Origin: Alphaproteobacteria bacterium | GTDB lineage: Bacteria > Pseudomonadota > Alphaproteobacteria > MPNO01 > VGEU01 | DNA length: 64,000 nucleotides | Direction: 5' to 3' | Assembly (NCBI GenBank): GCA_016869145.1 | Contig: VGEU01000004.1 | Span: 1-64,000 of the forward strand | In this document: piece after piece, positions 8,908 to 17,681 of the stretch | Position numbering within the stretch: the first letter of the stretch is position 1 | Layout: every line of letters starts with the position of its first letter | The notes under the pieces: generated by a model | Databases searched by the model: none | What the model saw: the letters and a program-made list of their open reading frames with translations, nothing else | Told to the model about the DNA's origin: nothing | Made by a program: the position numbers and the translations under genes

Positions 8908-9825
8908 TCATTCCTCGACCCAGTCGCGCGTCTCGGCGTAGCGCGCGGCGAGGAAGTCGACGAACGCGCGCACCTTGGCCGACAGATGGCGGTTGTGCGG
9001 GTAGACCGCGTAGACCGCGGTGTCGAGATCGGACGGGCTCGCGCGATAGTCCGCCATCACGCGCATCAGGCGTCCGGTGCGGAGCTCCTCGCCCACCATC
9101 CAGAGCGGCAGGATCGACAATCCGAGCCCGCCCAGGACCGCCTCGTAGATCGCGTCGAAATTGTTGCTGACGAACGGCCCCTTGATCGCGATCTCCTCGA
9201 TCCCGGCGCGGCCGGCGAAACGCCAGACCGATCCGATGGTGCGGAACTTGAAGGTGAGGCAATCGTGATCGGTGATGTCGGACGGGAGCGTCGGCGCCGG
9301 ACGGCGCGCGAGATAGTCGGGGCTCGCGCAGAGAAGCCGCACATTGCCCGCGAGACGGCGCTCGATCAGGCTCGAATCGCGGAGCGCACCGACCCGCACC
9401 GCGACATCGACGCCCTCCTCGACCACGTCGACGAACGTATCGGTGAGCGTGAGATCGACCTCGACCTCGGGATAGAGGCGGAGGAACGCCGGCACGTGGC
9501 GCGCGATGTGGACCCGGCCGAACGAGATCGGCCCGTTGACGCGGAGCACGCCCCGCGGTGCGAGCGCGAGTGACGCGACCGCGTGGTCGGCCTCGTCGAG
9601 CTCGGCAAGGATGCGCTCGATGCGCGCGACATAGACCTGGCCCGCCTCGGTGAGCGCGAGGCGGCGGGTCGATCGGTTGATCAGCCGGACATCGAGCGTG
9701 TCCTCGAGCGCCGCGATCTGGCGCGTCACCGACGAGACCGATCGGTTCTCCGCCCGGGCGGCCGCCGAGAAGCTCCCGGCATGCGCCACGCGAATGAACA
9801 GCCGGAGCGATTCAAACCGGTCCAT
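8908..9825 (-). CDS. LysR family transcriptional regulator
   Basis: A 305-residue LysR-type regulator. The N-terminal winged helix-turn-helix (ESLRLFIRVAHAGSFSAAAR through LINRSTRRLALTEAG) is followed by a type 2 periplasmic-binding-like effector domain. The start at 9825 (MDRFESLRLF) fits family N-termini better than the longer ORF start. It resembles the broad group of proteobacterial regulators that control neighbouring oxidoreductase or transporter genes. Here the only divergent neighbour is the small duplicated protein at 9941, which is the natural candidate target. Confidence 0.9.
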   Translation of the reverse strand: MDRFESLRLFIRVAHAGSFSAAARAENRSVSSVTRQIAALEDTLDVRLINRSTRRLALTEAGQVYVARIERILAELDEADHAVASLALAPRGVLRVNGPISFGRVHIARHVPAFLRLYPEVEVDLTLTDTFVDVVEEGVDVAVRVGALRDSSLIERRLAGNVRLLCASPDYLARRPAPTLPSDITDHDCLTFKFRTIGSVWRFAGRAGIEEIAIKGPFVSNNFDAIYEAVLGGLGLSILPLWMVGEELRTGRLMRVMADYRASPSDLDTAVYAVYPHNRHLSAKVRAFVDFLAARYAETRDWVEE

Positions 9826-9838
9826 TTTTGCACCATGA

Positions 9839-9859
9839 GCAATAAATAATTGCCGCAAT
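9839..9859. promoter_or_regulatory. Alternating GCAAT/ATTGC half-sites (candidate LysR operator)
   Basis: Three 5-bp half-sites in a row: GCAAT (9839-9843), ATTGC (9849-9853) and GCAAT (9855-9859). They form one dyad with a 5-bp spacer and one with a 1-bp spacer. The array lies 14 bp upstream of the lysR start, in an AT-rich gap shared with the divergent small gene. LysR regulators bind dyads near their own start, so autoregulation is a fair inference. The exact T-N11-A consensus is not met. Confidence 0.45.
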
Positions 9860-9940
9860 CATATATTATCGTCAGCCAGCGCAAAGCATAGTTTCCTCCA
9901 ACAGCACGGCACCGCGCCGTGCCTTACCGGAGGAAAGACA

Positions 9941-10282
9941 ATGAGCAACCGGCTGGAAGTCCCCGTCACCGAGCGCATGCCGATCCGGAACGATTGGATC
10001 GAGGTCGAGCATGCCGCGCACCAGGCCCGGGCCGAGGCGTTCGCCCAGCTGTTCAAGACGATGAGCAACCGGCTGGAAGCGCCCGTCTTGGAAGCCCCCG
10101 TGACCGAGCGCACGCTGATCCGGAACGATTGGATCCAGGCCGAGCGCATCGCGCGCCAGGCCCGCGCCGAGGCATTCGCCCAAATGATGCGGCGGCTCTT
10201 CGCCCGGCTCGCGCCGACCCCGAGCAAGGCGCGCGCGGAGCGTACGCCGCTGGTGCCGCGCTACATCTCGGGCGTCTTGTGA
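9941..10282 (+). CDS. Small protein with internal tandem duplication, function unknown
   Basis: A 113-residue protein made of two repeats. Copy 1 (1-40) begins MSNRLEVPVTER and copy 2 (41-84) begins MSNRLEAPVLEAPVTER. Both continue with IRNDWI, then an Ala/Arg-rich amphipathic helix ending QARAEAFAQ. A basic tail (MMRRLFARLAP..SKARAERTPLVP) follows. The repeats also match at DNA level over runs of 19 bp, so the duplication is fairly recent and the second ATG was once or may still be a start. I do not recognise the family. The RNDWI..E..ARAEAFA pattern suggests a short helical alphaproteobacterial protein. It is divergent from lysR and may be its target. Confidence 0.65.
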   Translation: MSNRLEVPVTERMPIRNDWIEVEHAAHQARAEAFAQLFKTMSNRLEAPVLEAPVTERTLIRNDWIQAERIARQARAEAFAQMMRRLFARLAPTPSKARAERTPLVPRYISGVL

Positions 10283-10313
10283 GCGCGGGAAAGCCTTGAG
10301 CGCGGGAAAGCCT
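10281..10313. repeat. Two-copy 17-bp direct repeat
   Basis: The sequence gagcgcgggaaagcct occurs at 10281-10296 and again at 10298-10313, separated by one T. It spans the short gap between the duplicated small gene and the EipB-like gene and enters the latter's stop codon. It looks like a slippage product and has no coding role I can see. Confidence 0.8.
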
Positions 10314-11124
10314 ACTGGGCGGTGCAGACCGGCCGCTTGTAGTACTCGATCTCGCGGAGACGGGCGCGCACGGAGAACTCGGCGAAGCGGATGACGAAAT
10401 CATCCGCGACGCCGTTGTCGTAGAGGCGGAGCCCGATCTCGTGGTAGGGTTGCGCGTCGCTGGAACCGATCGGAAAGAAGGCCATCTGCACAGACCAGGA
10501 GCGGCGGTCGGCGAGCGTCGCCTGGGCGCCGGTCGTCGCCTTGGACGGCGCGATCGCCGGTCCGATGACGGCGTTGATCTCGAACGCGCCGTCCTCGCTC
10601 AATCCGTCGAACACCGGACGGGCGATGATCGTCGGCGCCTTCTCGGTCAGCTTGAGGAGGAGCTCGGTGTGGGCGATCGGGAACATCGTGCCGCGCGGCA
10701 GGTCGATCCGCTTCGCCTCGGGCTGCTCGAAGACCGCGATGCCCTTCTTGCCGTCGGCGAGACGGGCCATGCCCTCGATCGCCTCGATCACCTGGTCGTC
10801 GGTCAAATTGCGGACGTTGAAATGGTACTCGGTGCCGTTGCGCGATTCCCACGTCGTCACGTTCGAGGTGATGCGCCCGGCGCTCCCGGTCGTGTAGGCG
10901 ACGTCGAGCGCGAACTGGTGATTGAACACCCAGCCGTCACAGTCTTCGGTCCAGTCGGCGTGCATCTCGCCCGAGACGGTCGCGATGCCGCTGCCCTGGC
11001 GCGCCGACATCATGGTGAGGGCATAGAGCGCCTGATGCGGCACGAACTCGGTCGCGCGGCCCGGCGCCGGGATCGCGCCCGCGACGAGGCCGGTCAGCAG
11101 TCCGGCGAGGAGAAATTGGCGCAC
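10312..11124 (-). CDS. EipB-like cell envelope protein (DUF1849)
   Basis: A 270-residue periplasmic protein of the DUF1849/EipB type, which in Brucella supports envelope integrity. The GTG at 11124 gives a clean signal peptide (VRQFLLAGLLTGLVAGAIP, cleavage near GRA-TEF). The mature protein starts FVPHQALYALTMMSARQGSG and contains MHADWTEDCDGWVFNHQF and TTWESRNGTEYHFNVRN, typical of the family's beta-spiral. The Cys in TEDCDGW and the C-terminal Cys (KRPVCTAQ) could form the family's disulfide. No ATG lies near the signal peptide, so the alternative start is remote and unlikely. Confidence 0.8.
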   Translation of the reverse strand: MRQFLLAGLLTGLVAGAIPAPGRATEFVPHQALYALTMMSARQGSGIATVSGEMHADWTEDCDGWVFNHQFALDVAYTTGSAGRITSNVTTWESRNGTEYHFNVRNLTDDQVIEAIEGMARLADGKKGIAVFEQPEAKRIDLPRGTMFPIAHTELLLKLTEKAPTIIARPVFDGLSEDGAFEINAVIGPAIAPSKATTGAQATLADRRSWSVQMAFFPIGSSDAQPYHEIGLRLYDNGVADDFVIRFAEFSVRARLREIEYYKRPVCTAQ

Positions 11125-11390
11125 CGTGAGGTCCTTGATCGCAGCATGGCGGCGGGCGCGCGGCGCGGATCGCCGCGACCGCATCCGGAATATGTGGTGG
11201 CGGGCGGCGGCGATCCAGGCGGTGCGACCGGGCAATCCGTGCCCGTCGGCCGTGGCAGCGCTTGCCCGCCGGCAATATCTGCCCAATGGCGGCGGCGCGC
11301 AACGTGTTGATTCGGCATCGGCCGGTCCTGGCACGCGGCTTGCGATGAATTTCGGGACGACGTCCCCGTAGTGCTGGCCGGAGTTGGTTG

Positions 11391-12104
11391 ATGGCCCCGC
11401 CGATGCCCGAGTTCACGACCACCGATCCCGAGATCGCCGATGCGCTCGGGCTGATCGCGACCGAGCTCGCGCGCACGCTTCCCGACGAGGCCGAGCCCGG
11501 ACGCGCCGCGCTCCTCGAGCGCGCGCTCGCCTATGCCGCGGCCGCCGAACGGCGGATCGCCGATCAGGAGCGGCGGATCGCCTTTCTCGAGGGCCTCTCG
11601 ACCACCGACGAGTTGACCGGGCTCCTCAACCGGCGCGGCTTCATCCAACAGCTCAAGCGCGTCCTCGCCGGCGCGCGCCGCTACGGCGAGACGGGGCTTC
11701 TCATCTATTGCGACCTCGACAACCTGAAGCGCGTCAACGATCGCTGGGGCCATGCCGCCGGCGATGCGCTGATCAAGCGCGCCGCCACGACGCTCGCCTC
11801 CTCCGTCCGCGAGAGCGACATCGTCGGCCGGCTCGGCGGCGACGAGTTCGGCGTGATCCTGATCCAGACCAGCCGCCGCGACGGCGCCAAACGGGCCCGC
11901 ACGCTGCAATGGCTGCTCGAGCGCACCTCGATCGGCGTCGAGGGCGTCGAGGTCCTGCTCAAGGCGAGCCTCGGCTACGAGGCCTGCGGGCCCGAGGACG
12001 GGGTCGAGGGCCTGATCGCGCGCGCCGACATGGCGATGTACGAGATCAAGCGGCGCCGCCGCGCCGCCGCCGAGAAGGCGATGGCGCGGACCGCGGCGGA
12101 ATAG
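11391..12104 (+). CDS. GGDEF domain protein (probable diguanylate cyclase)
   Basis: A 237-residue soluble protein. A short N-terminal helical region (about 1-70, including the coiled-coil-like AAAERRIADQERRIAFLEGL) leads into a GGDEF domain starting STTDELTGLLNRRGF. The active site reads GRLGGDEFGVIL, so it should make cyclic-di-GMP. The I-site position shows RESD (SVRESDIVGRLGGDEF), consistent with product inhibition. No sensor domain is present beyond the helix. A GGAG motif lies about 7 bp before the ATG at 11391. It is monocistronic and adds to PleD as a second c-di-GMP source in the window. Confidence 0.88.
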   Translation: MAPPMPEFTTTDPEIADALGLIATELARTLPDEAEPGRAALLERALAYAAAAERRIADQERRIAFLEGLSTTDELTGLLNRRGFIQQLKRVLAGARRYGETGLLIYCDLDNLKRVNDRWGHAAGDALIKRAATTLASSVRESDIVGRLGGDEFGVILIQTSRRDGAKRARTLQWLLERTSIGVEGVEVLLKASLGYEACGPEDGVEGLIARADMAMYEIKRRRRAAAEKAMARTAAE

Positions 12105-12110
12105 AGTAGT

Positions 12111-12467
12111 TCAGCGTCGCGCCAGCGCCGGCCCGGTTGCGGGCACGGTCGGGAAGTAGGTCGCATCGAAGGCGGCGTGCTCGTCCGCGGCCGGCCGGCC
12201 GTCGGCATCCCGATAGCCCACGATTTCGGGTCCCTGCTCCCAGTCCTTGGCGAGCGCGAGGAGCCTGTTCCCTTCGCCCTCGAGATAGTCGCGGCAGACC
12301 GGCGCCATCACGGCGAGACGGAACAGCGAGCAATCCCGCTCGGATGCCGCCGAGATCGCCTGATCGGGGAGGCTCTTTCCCGTCGAGACGATCGACATGC
12401 CCGACAGCGTCACGACGGTGAGCGCCGCGGCGGGCGGGAGAAGACAGCCGCCGAGGAGAAGCGGCAA
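12111..12467 (-). CDS. Small probable lipoprotein of unknown function
   Basis: About 118-126 residues. A hydrophobic start (LPLLLGGCLLPPAAALTVV) carries a lipobox-like LLGGC, followed by STGKSLPDQAISAASERDCSLFRL and a polar C-terminus. No ATG exists near the N-terminus. The ORF track uses a TTG at 12467; in-frame CTG codons upstream (..[13 protein letters not shown]) would give a better signal peptide but lie within the 3' end of aspS in another frame. It directly follows aspS and is probably cotranscribed with it. Similar TGK..(D)QAIS..DC lipoproteins are, as I recall, common in alphaproteobacteria. Function unknown. Confidence 0.6.
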   Translation of the reverse strand: MPLLLGGCLLPPAAALTVVTLSGMSIVSTGKSLPDQAISAASERDCSLFRLAVMAPVCRDYLEGEGNRLLALAKDWEQGPEIVGYRDADGRPAADEHAAFDATYFPTVPATGPALARR

Positions 12468-12496
12468 GGCGACGATCGTCCAGCGGTTCAGGCCGT

Positions 12497-14281
12497 TCAG
12501 CCCTTTTTTTCCGGTGCCGGCGCGAGCCGGATATGGAGTTCCTCGAGACGGTCGGCCGGCACCGTCGCGGGCGCCTGCATCATCAGGTCCTGCGCCTGCT
12601 GGTTCATCGGGAACATGGTGATCTCGCGGATATTGGCCTCGTCGGCGATCAGCATGACGATGCGGTCGATCCCGGGTGCCGAGCCGCCATGCGGCGGGGC
12701 GCCGAATTTGAGCGCGCTCAGCATGCCGCCGAAGCGGCTCTCGACCTCGTCCTTGCCGTAGCCGGCGATCGCGAAGGCCTTGTACATGATATCGGGGCGA
12801 TGGTTGCGGATCGCGCCCGACGACAACTCGACGCCATTGCAGACGATGTCGTACTGGAATGCCTTGATGGTCAGCGGATCCTGTTTCTCGAGTGCGTCGA
12901 GCCCGCCCTGCGGCATCGAGAAAGGGTTGTGGCTGAATTCGATCTTGCCGGTCTTGTCGTCGCGCTCGTACATCGGGAAGTCGGTGATCCAGCAGAACTT
13001 AAACGGCGTCCGGTCGATCAGCCCGAGCTCGTCGCCGAGGCGGTTCCGCGCGAGGCCGGCGAACTTGCGCGCGCGGCCCGGCTGGTCGCAGGCGAAGAAC
13101 ACGGCATCGCCCTCGCCGGCGCCCGTGATCGCCTTGAGCCGGGCAATGCGCCCGGCGTCGAGGAAGCGCGCGATCGGCCCCTTCGCCTCGCCGCCCTCGA
13201 AGGTGATATAGCCGAGCCCGCCCGCGCCCTCGGCCTTCGCCCAGTCCTGCAGCTTGTCGAAGAAGCTCCGCGGCCGCGATGCGGCGCCAGGCGCGGGGAT
13301 CGCGACGACGATCGCACCCTTCGGGATCTGGTTAGCGAAGGTCTTGAACTCGGTGCCCTGCCACACCTCGGAGACGTCGGCGAGCAGGATCGGGTTGCGG
13401 AGATCGGGCTTGTCGGAGCCGTATTTCGCCATCGCCTCGTCGAACGGGATGCGCGGGAAGGGGAGCGGCGTCACCGGACGGCCGCCGCCGAACTCGACGA
13501 ACACGCCGTGCAGCACCGGCTCGATCGCCGCGAACACATCGTCCTGCGTCACATACGACATCTCGAAATCGAGCTGGTAGAACTCGCCCGGCGATCGGTC
13601 GGCGCGCGCGTCCTCGTCGCGGAAGCAGGGCGCGATCTGGAAATAGCGATCGAAGCCCGCGATCATGATGAGCTGCTTGAACTGCTGCGGCGCCTGCGGC
13701 AGGGCGTAGAAATGGCCGGGATGGAGACGGCTCGGCACCAGGAAGTCGCGCGCGCCCTCGGGCGAGGTCGCGGTCAGGATCGGCGTCTGGAACTCGGTGA
13801 AACCCTGCTCGATCATGCGCCGGCGGATCGAGGCGATGACCTGCGAGCGCAACAGGATCTTGCGGTGGACCTTCTCGCGCCGGAGATCGAGGAAGCGGTA
13901 GCGAAGCCGGACCTCCTCGCCATAGTCGCGGTCGCTGTTGACCTCGAGCGGCAGCGGCTCGGCGGTCGATTCGATGCGGAAGTCGGCGATCGCGACCTCG
14001 ACCGCGCCGGTCGGAAGCTGCGGATTGACGGTGTCGGCCGAGCGCGGAACGACCTTGCCCGTGACGATGACGACGAACTCGAGGCGGGCCTTCTCGACCT
14101 CGGGGAAGACCGCGCTCGAGGTGTCGACGACGCACTGGGTGAGGCCGTGATGGTCGCGGAGATCGAGGAACAAAAGGTGACCATGATCGCGCTTGCGGTG
14201 CACCCATCCCGACAGGCGGACGGTCTTTCCGGCATCGGACGGGCGCAACGCGCCGCAGGTGTGGGTGCGATAGGCATGCAT
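12497..14281 (-). CDS. aspS: Aspartate--tRNA ligase
   Basis: A 594-residue class II synthetase that charges tRNA-Asp (and possibly tRNA-Asn) in the cytoplasm. The N-terminal OB-fold anticodon-binding domain begins [19 protein letters not shown] and includes [12 protein letters not shown]. Motif 2 is [19 protein letters not shown] and motif 3 is [13 protein letters not shown] near the C-terminus. The bacterial GAD insertion lies between. The start at 14281 is preferred over the ORF track's 87-residue longer start because the family begins at MHxYRTH. The small lipoprotein gene follows on the same strand. Confidence 0.96.
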   Translation of the reverse strand: MHAYRTHTCGALRPSDAGKTVRLSGWVHRKRDHGHLLFLDLRDHHGLTQCVVDTSSAVFPEVEKARLEFVVIVTGKVVPRSADTVNPQLPTGAVEVAIADFRIESTAEPLPLEVNSDRDYGEEVRLRYRFLDLRREKVHRKILLRSQVIASIRRRMIEQGFTEFQTPILTATSPEGARDFLVPSRLHPGHFYALPQAPQQFKQLIMIAGFDRYFQIAPCFRDEDARADRSPGEFYQLDFEMSYVTQDDVFAAIEPVLHGVFVEFGGGRPVTPLPFPRIPFDEAMAKYGSDKPDLRNPILLADVSEVWQGTEFKTFANQIPKGAIVVAIPAPGAASRPRSFFDKLQDWAKAEGAGGLGYITFEGGEAKGPIARFLDAGRIARLKAITGAGEGDAVFFACDQPGRARKFAGLARNRLGDELGLIDRTPFKFCWITDFPMYERDDKTGKIEFSHNPFSMPQGGLDALEKQDPLTIKAFQYDIVCNGVELSSGAIRNHRPDIMYKAFAIAGYGKDEVESRFGGMLSALKFGAPPHGGSAPGIDRIVMLIADEANIREITMFPMNQQAQDLMMQAPATVPADRLEELHIRLAPAPEKKG

Positions 14282-14321
14282 CGGTAGGCCTCGGCGGAAA
14301 ACGGCGCGGCGACGGCCGCGA

Positions 14322-14350
14322 GAAGCACACGGAACGCCTTGTTCTGTCAA
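14322..14350 (-). promoter_or_regulatory. Candidate aspS promoter
   Basis: On the minus strand a perfect TTGACA (14345-14350) is followed after 17 bp by TGCTTC (14322-14327), a weak -10. It is placed about 40 bp before the aspS start. The -35 is convincing and the -10 is not. Confidence 0.4.
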
Positions 14351-14409
14351 GTTTTTCGGGTCGCGGCGAGGGTCCAGGCGAAGGGCCTGACGGGCGCCCG
14401 GGCGTCCCT

Positions 14410-14437
14410 TTGCCACCCCCCTGATTCTGTGTATAGC
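14410..14437 (+). promoter_or_regulatory. Candidate rnd promoter giving a leaderless mRNA
   Basis: TTGCCA (14410-14415), a 16-bp spacer and TATAGC (14432-14437) form a sigma-70-like promoter. The -10 ends only 7 bp before the rnd ATG at 14445, so transcription would begin at or next to the start codon. Confidence 0.45.
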
Positions 14438-14444
14438 ATGCGTC

Positions 14445-15599
14445 ATGAATCTGATCACGGAAAGCGAACCCCTCGCCGCCTTCGCCAAGAGGGCCGCGAA
14501 GGCCGAGTTCATCACCGTCGATACCGAGTTCCTGCGCGACAAGACCTACTGGCCGAAACTGTGCCTGATCCAGATCGCGACGCCCGAGGAGGCGGTCGCC
14601 GTCGATACGCTCGCGCCCGACGTCGATCTCGGCCCCGTGCTCAAGCTCCTCCTCGCGCCGAAGCCGCTCAAGGTCTTCCACGCCGCGCGCCAGGACATCG
14701 AGATCTTCCATCGCCTGTCGGGCAAGGTGCCGGCCCCCCTGTTCGACACCCAGATCGCGGCGATGGTGTGCGGGTTCGGCGAGGCCGTTTCCTACGAGAG
14801 CCTCGCCTCGCGGCTCGCCAAGGCGCGCATCGACAAGACGATGCGCTTCACCGACTGGGCGCGGCGCCCGCTCACCAAGAAGCAGCTCGACTACGCCATC
14901 GCCGACGTCACCCATCTCCGCCTCGTCTACCAGAAACTCTCCGACCGGCTCGAGAAGAGCGGGCGAACCGAGTGGGTCGCCGAGGAGCTCGCGAAGCTCA
15001 CCGACCCCGAGACCTACACCATCGATCCGCAGGAATCCTGGCGCCGCATCCGCTCCAAGGGCTCGAAGCCGCGCTATCTCGCCGTGCTGCGCGGGCTCGC
15101 CGCCTGGCGCGAGCGCGAGGCGCAGCGCCGCGACATCCCGCGGAGCCGGGTCATGCGCGACGAGACGATCGCCGAGATCGCCGCGCACGCGCCGACCACG
15201 CTCGAGGAGCTCGCCGCGCTCCGGAGCGCGACCGGCGAGCACACGCGCGGGCGCGTCGCGTCCGAGATCATCGCGATCGTCAACGAGGCGCTCAATCTTC
15301 CCGAGGATGCGTTGCCGCGGGTTCCCTCGCGCGAGGAGAACCTCCCCAATGCCGGGCCGTCGATCGAGCTCATGAAGGTGCTGCTCAAGCTCAAATGCGA
15401 GATGCACGGCGTCGCGCAGAAGCTGGTCGCGACGAGCGACGACATCGAGGCGCTGGCACGCGACGACGAGGCCGACGTGCCGGCGCTCCACGGTTGGCGA
15501 CGCGAGCTGTTCGGCGAGGACGCGCTCGCGCTCAAGCATGGCCGCATCGCGCTCACCACCAACGGCATGCGCCTCAAGGTCGTGCCCATTGAGCGCTGA
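14445..15599 (+). CDS. rnd: Ribonuclease D
   Basis: A 384-residue 3'-5' exoribonuclease that trims tRNA and other stable RNA 3' ends. DEDD-family acidic residues are visible: [12 protein letters not shown] (Exo I), [10 protein letters not shown] (Exo II) and [14 protein letters not shown] (Exo III, with Tyr). An HRDC domain follows from about residue 200 ([19 protein letters not shown]). Length is normal for the family. No Shine-Dalgarno sequence precedes the ATG; a -10 box sits almost on it. Its stop overlaps the next gene's start region by 11 bp, so it heads a three-gene cluster. Confidence 0.94.
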   Translation: MNLITESEPLAAFAKRAAKAEFITVDTEFLRDKTYWPKLCLIQIATPEEAVAVDTLAPDVDLGPVLKLLLAPKPLKVFHAARQDIEIFHRLSGKVPAPLFDTQIAAMVCGFGEAVSYESLASRLAKARIDKTMRFTDWARRPLTKKQLDYAIADVTHLRLVYQKLSDRLEKSGRTEWVAEELAKLTDPETYTIDPQESWRRIRSKGSKPRYLAVLRGLAAWREREAQRRDIPRSRVMRDETIAEIAAHAPTTLEELAALRSATGEHTRGRVASEIIAIVNEALNLPEDALPRVPSREENLPNAGPSIELMKVLLKLKCEMHGVAQKLVATSDDIEALARDDEADVPALHGWRRELFGEDALALKHGRIALTTNGMRLKVVPIER

Positions 15600-16323
15600 C
15601 GCGCCGGGCCGGACCGCGCTCGCGATCCGGCACGTCGCCTTCGAGGACTTGGGCCTCCTCGAACCGCTCCTCGCCGCGCGCGGCCTCACAGTGCGCTATG
15701 TCGAGGCGGGCGTCGACGACCTCGCGGCGATCGATCCCCTGGAGCCTCGGCTGATCGTGATCCTGGGCGGGCCGATCGGCGTCTACGAGGCGGGCGATTA
15801 TCCCTGGATCGGCGATGAGATCCGCCTCGTCGCCCGCCGGCTCGGCGCCGACCGGCCGACGCTCGGCCTCTGCCTCGGCGCGCAGATGATGGCGGCAGCA
15901 CTCGGTGCGCGCGTCTATCCGATGGGCGTCAAGGAAATCGGCTGGTCGCCGCTCAACCTGACCGCGGCGGGACGCCAATCCGCGCTCGCGCCGCTCGATG
16001 GCGCCGAGACCGCCGTTCTCCATTGGCACGGCGACACGTTCGACCTCCCCGCCGGCGCGACGTGCCTCGCCTCGACCGCGATCTGCGCCAACCAGGCGTT
16101 CGCCTGGGGAAGCCGGGCGCTCGCGCTCCAGTTCCATCCCGAGGTGACGGCCGAGGGCGTCGAGCGCTGGCTGATCGGTCACACGCTCGAGATCGCGACC
16201 GCGCCGGGCGTCTCGGTCGCCGGGCTTCGCGCCGACACGCAACGCTGGGCGCCGGTCTGTCTTCGCCAGGGTGCGGCCGCATTCGGCACCTGGCTCGACC
16301 GCGTGCTCCGCGCGCCCACGTGA
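15589..16323 (+). CDS. Class I glutamine amidotransferase (GMP synthase-like GATase)
   Basis: A 244-residue stand-alone GATase1 domain. The nucleophile Cys lies in LGLCLGAQMMAAALG and the His/Glu of the triad in LQFHPEVTAEG. The sequence LIVILGGPIGVYE near residue 45 and KEIGWSPL after the Cys loop are typical of the GMP-synthase-like subgroup, which often acts on small amines or glutamyl conjugates. No ATG is available; the TTG at 15589, overlapping the rnd stop by 11 bp, gives the shortest sensible N-terminus. The downstream gene starts at its stop (GTGA), so both are translationally coupled. Acceptor substrate unknown. Confidence 0.8.
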   Translation: MSADAPGRTALAIRHVAFEDLGLLEPLLAARGLTVRYVEAGVDDLAAIDPLEPRLIVILGGPIGVYEAGDYPWIGDEIRLVARRLGADRPTLGLCLGAQMMAAALGARVYPMGVKEIGWSPLNLTAAGRQSALAPLDGAETAVLHWHGDTFDLPAGATCLASTAICANQAFAWGSRALALQFHPEVTAEGVERWLIGHTLEIATAPGVSVAGLRADTQRWAPVCLRQGAAAFGTWLDRVLRAPT

Positions 16324-17585
16324 CCAACCGCCCGCGCGCAATCGAACGGCCCGGCGATGGGCGTCGCCGCGGTGGCCGGCGCGCGATCCTCGCGATCGCC
16401 CTCCTCCTCGCCGTCGTCGGGATCGGCACGGCGGTCTGGGCCCTCCTCGATGGCCGCCGTCTGACCGCGCCCGAGACACTCGGCCCGCCGATCCGGATCA
16501 CGACACCGGCGGGCGATCGCGTGTTCCTCCTGACCGGGCAGTGGGTGACCTGGCACGAGCGCGCGGGCTCGGGCCGCACGTCCGCCATCGTCCGCACGAT
16601 CACCGATCTCCACGTCGAACTGTGGGCGTTCGATGCCGCGAGCGCGGCGACCCTGTGGCGGCGCCGGATCGAGACCCAGCGCGACGGGTCCAAGCGCGGC
16701 GACGGGGCGGCGATCGAGGCGACCAATCCTCCGCTCGCCGGCAAGCTGTCGCGCGAGACCCATTTCTATGCCTTCGACGGCGACGGGCTCCGCATCACCG
16801 CGACCGATGCACGGATGTGGCGGATCGATCCGAAGACGCTCGCCGCCCGCCCGGCCCGCGGCGGAGCGCTCGTGCCGTTCCGCGCCGACGGCGACGAGGT
16901 GCCGCCCGCCTACCACACCCCGAACGCGAGCTACACCTTCCAGGCGCGCGGTCTCGATCTCGGTCGCCACTGGCTCGGCGTCCTGACGGACGACGAAGCG
17001 GCCCGGCTGAGCGCCCCGCCGGCCGGCGCGACGCGGATCGCCGAGATGGGCCCGGCGCCGCTCGCCGCGTTCTCGTCGCCGGGGCGATACCGGCTGTGGT
17101 CGGCGCGCGTCGACCATGTCTCCGCCGCGCCGCCGGACTGGCCGCGCCACTTGCCCGACAACTGGGGAACGAGGGCCCGCTTCTCCGCCTTCGCGCCCTT
17201 GCCGGCGAGCCCGGAGTTCCTCCAGGCGGGCCTGTTCGGCCGCTATGTCGTGAACGGCGCGCGGCCGATCTGGCTCCGCGATCCCGACAGCGTGCTCGTC
17301 CTCCACCGCGACAAGCTCGGCGAGGAGGGCAAGCTCAGGCTCACCCGCGTCGCCGGGCCGGAGGGACGCGTCGTGTGGGACGCGGCCCTGCCGCTCTCAG
17401 TTCTCCAGGCGGTGATGCCGGGTACGAAGACGATCGTGCTCTATGGGCGGCTTTTCCAGCCCCAGACCGGCGCGGCCCGGCGCGATCCGATGCACACCGC
17501 ACGCGAGGTTCTGGTCGTCGTCGATCTCGTCTCGGGCGCCGTCCACACCCACGACCAGAGCGCGGCGGCCGAACGCATGCGGTGA
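16320..17585 (+). CDS. Membrane-anchored protein, PA2928-like
   Basis: A 421-residue protein. One N-terminal membrane helix (AILAIALLLAVVGIGTAVWAL) anchors a large extracytoplasmic part rich in short beta repeats, such as VFLLTGQWVTWHE and VELWAFDAASAATLWRRR. The pattern DGSKRGDGAAIEATNPPLAG resembles, from memory, the PA2928 family of unknown function. WAFDAASAATLWRR also recalls PQQ-like beta-propeller blades. The start is the GTG at 16320, sharing bases with the TGA of the amidotransferase gene; the 99-residue longer ORF start lies inside that gene. Function unknown. Confidence 0.65.
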   Translation: MTNRPRAIERPGDGRRRGGRRAILAIALLLAVVGIGTAVWALLDGRRLTAPETLGPPIRITTPAGDRVFLLTGQWVTWHERAGSGRTSAIVRTITDLHVELWAFDAASAATLWRRRIETQRDGSKRGDGAAIEATNPPLAGKLSRETHFYAFDGDGLRITATDARMWRIDPKTLAARPARGGALVPFRADGDEVPPAYHTPNASYTFQARGLDLGRHWLGVLTDDEAARLSAPPAGATRIAEMGPAPLAAFSSPGRYRLWSARVDHVSAAPPDWPRHLPDNWGTRARFSAFAPLPASPEFLQAGLFGRYVVNGARPIWLRDPDSVLVLHRDKLGEEGKLRLTRVAGPEGRVVWDAALPLSVLQAVMPGTKTIVLYGRLFQPQTGAARRDPMHTAREVLVVVDLVSGAVHTHDQSAAAERMR

Positions 17586-17681
17586 CGCGCGGGTCCAGGC
17601 CGAGAGGGATCGGGAAATTCGTCTGTACACGGATTATTTTTCCGGCTAGCGTCAGCCCCGCCACCATGATCGGAGCGCGCG

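Noticed and set aside
9859-10227. 122-residue minus-strand ORF with apparent repeats
   Set aside because: The repeats only mirror the tandem duplication of the plus-strand gene at 9941.
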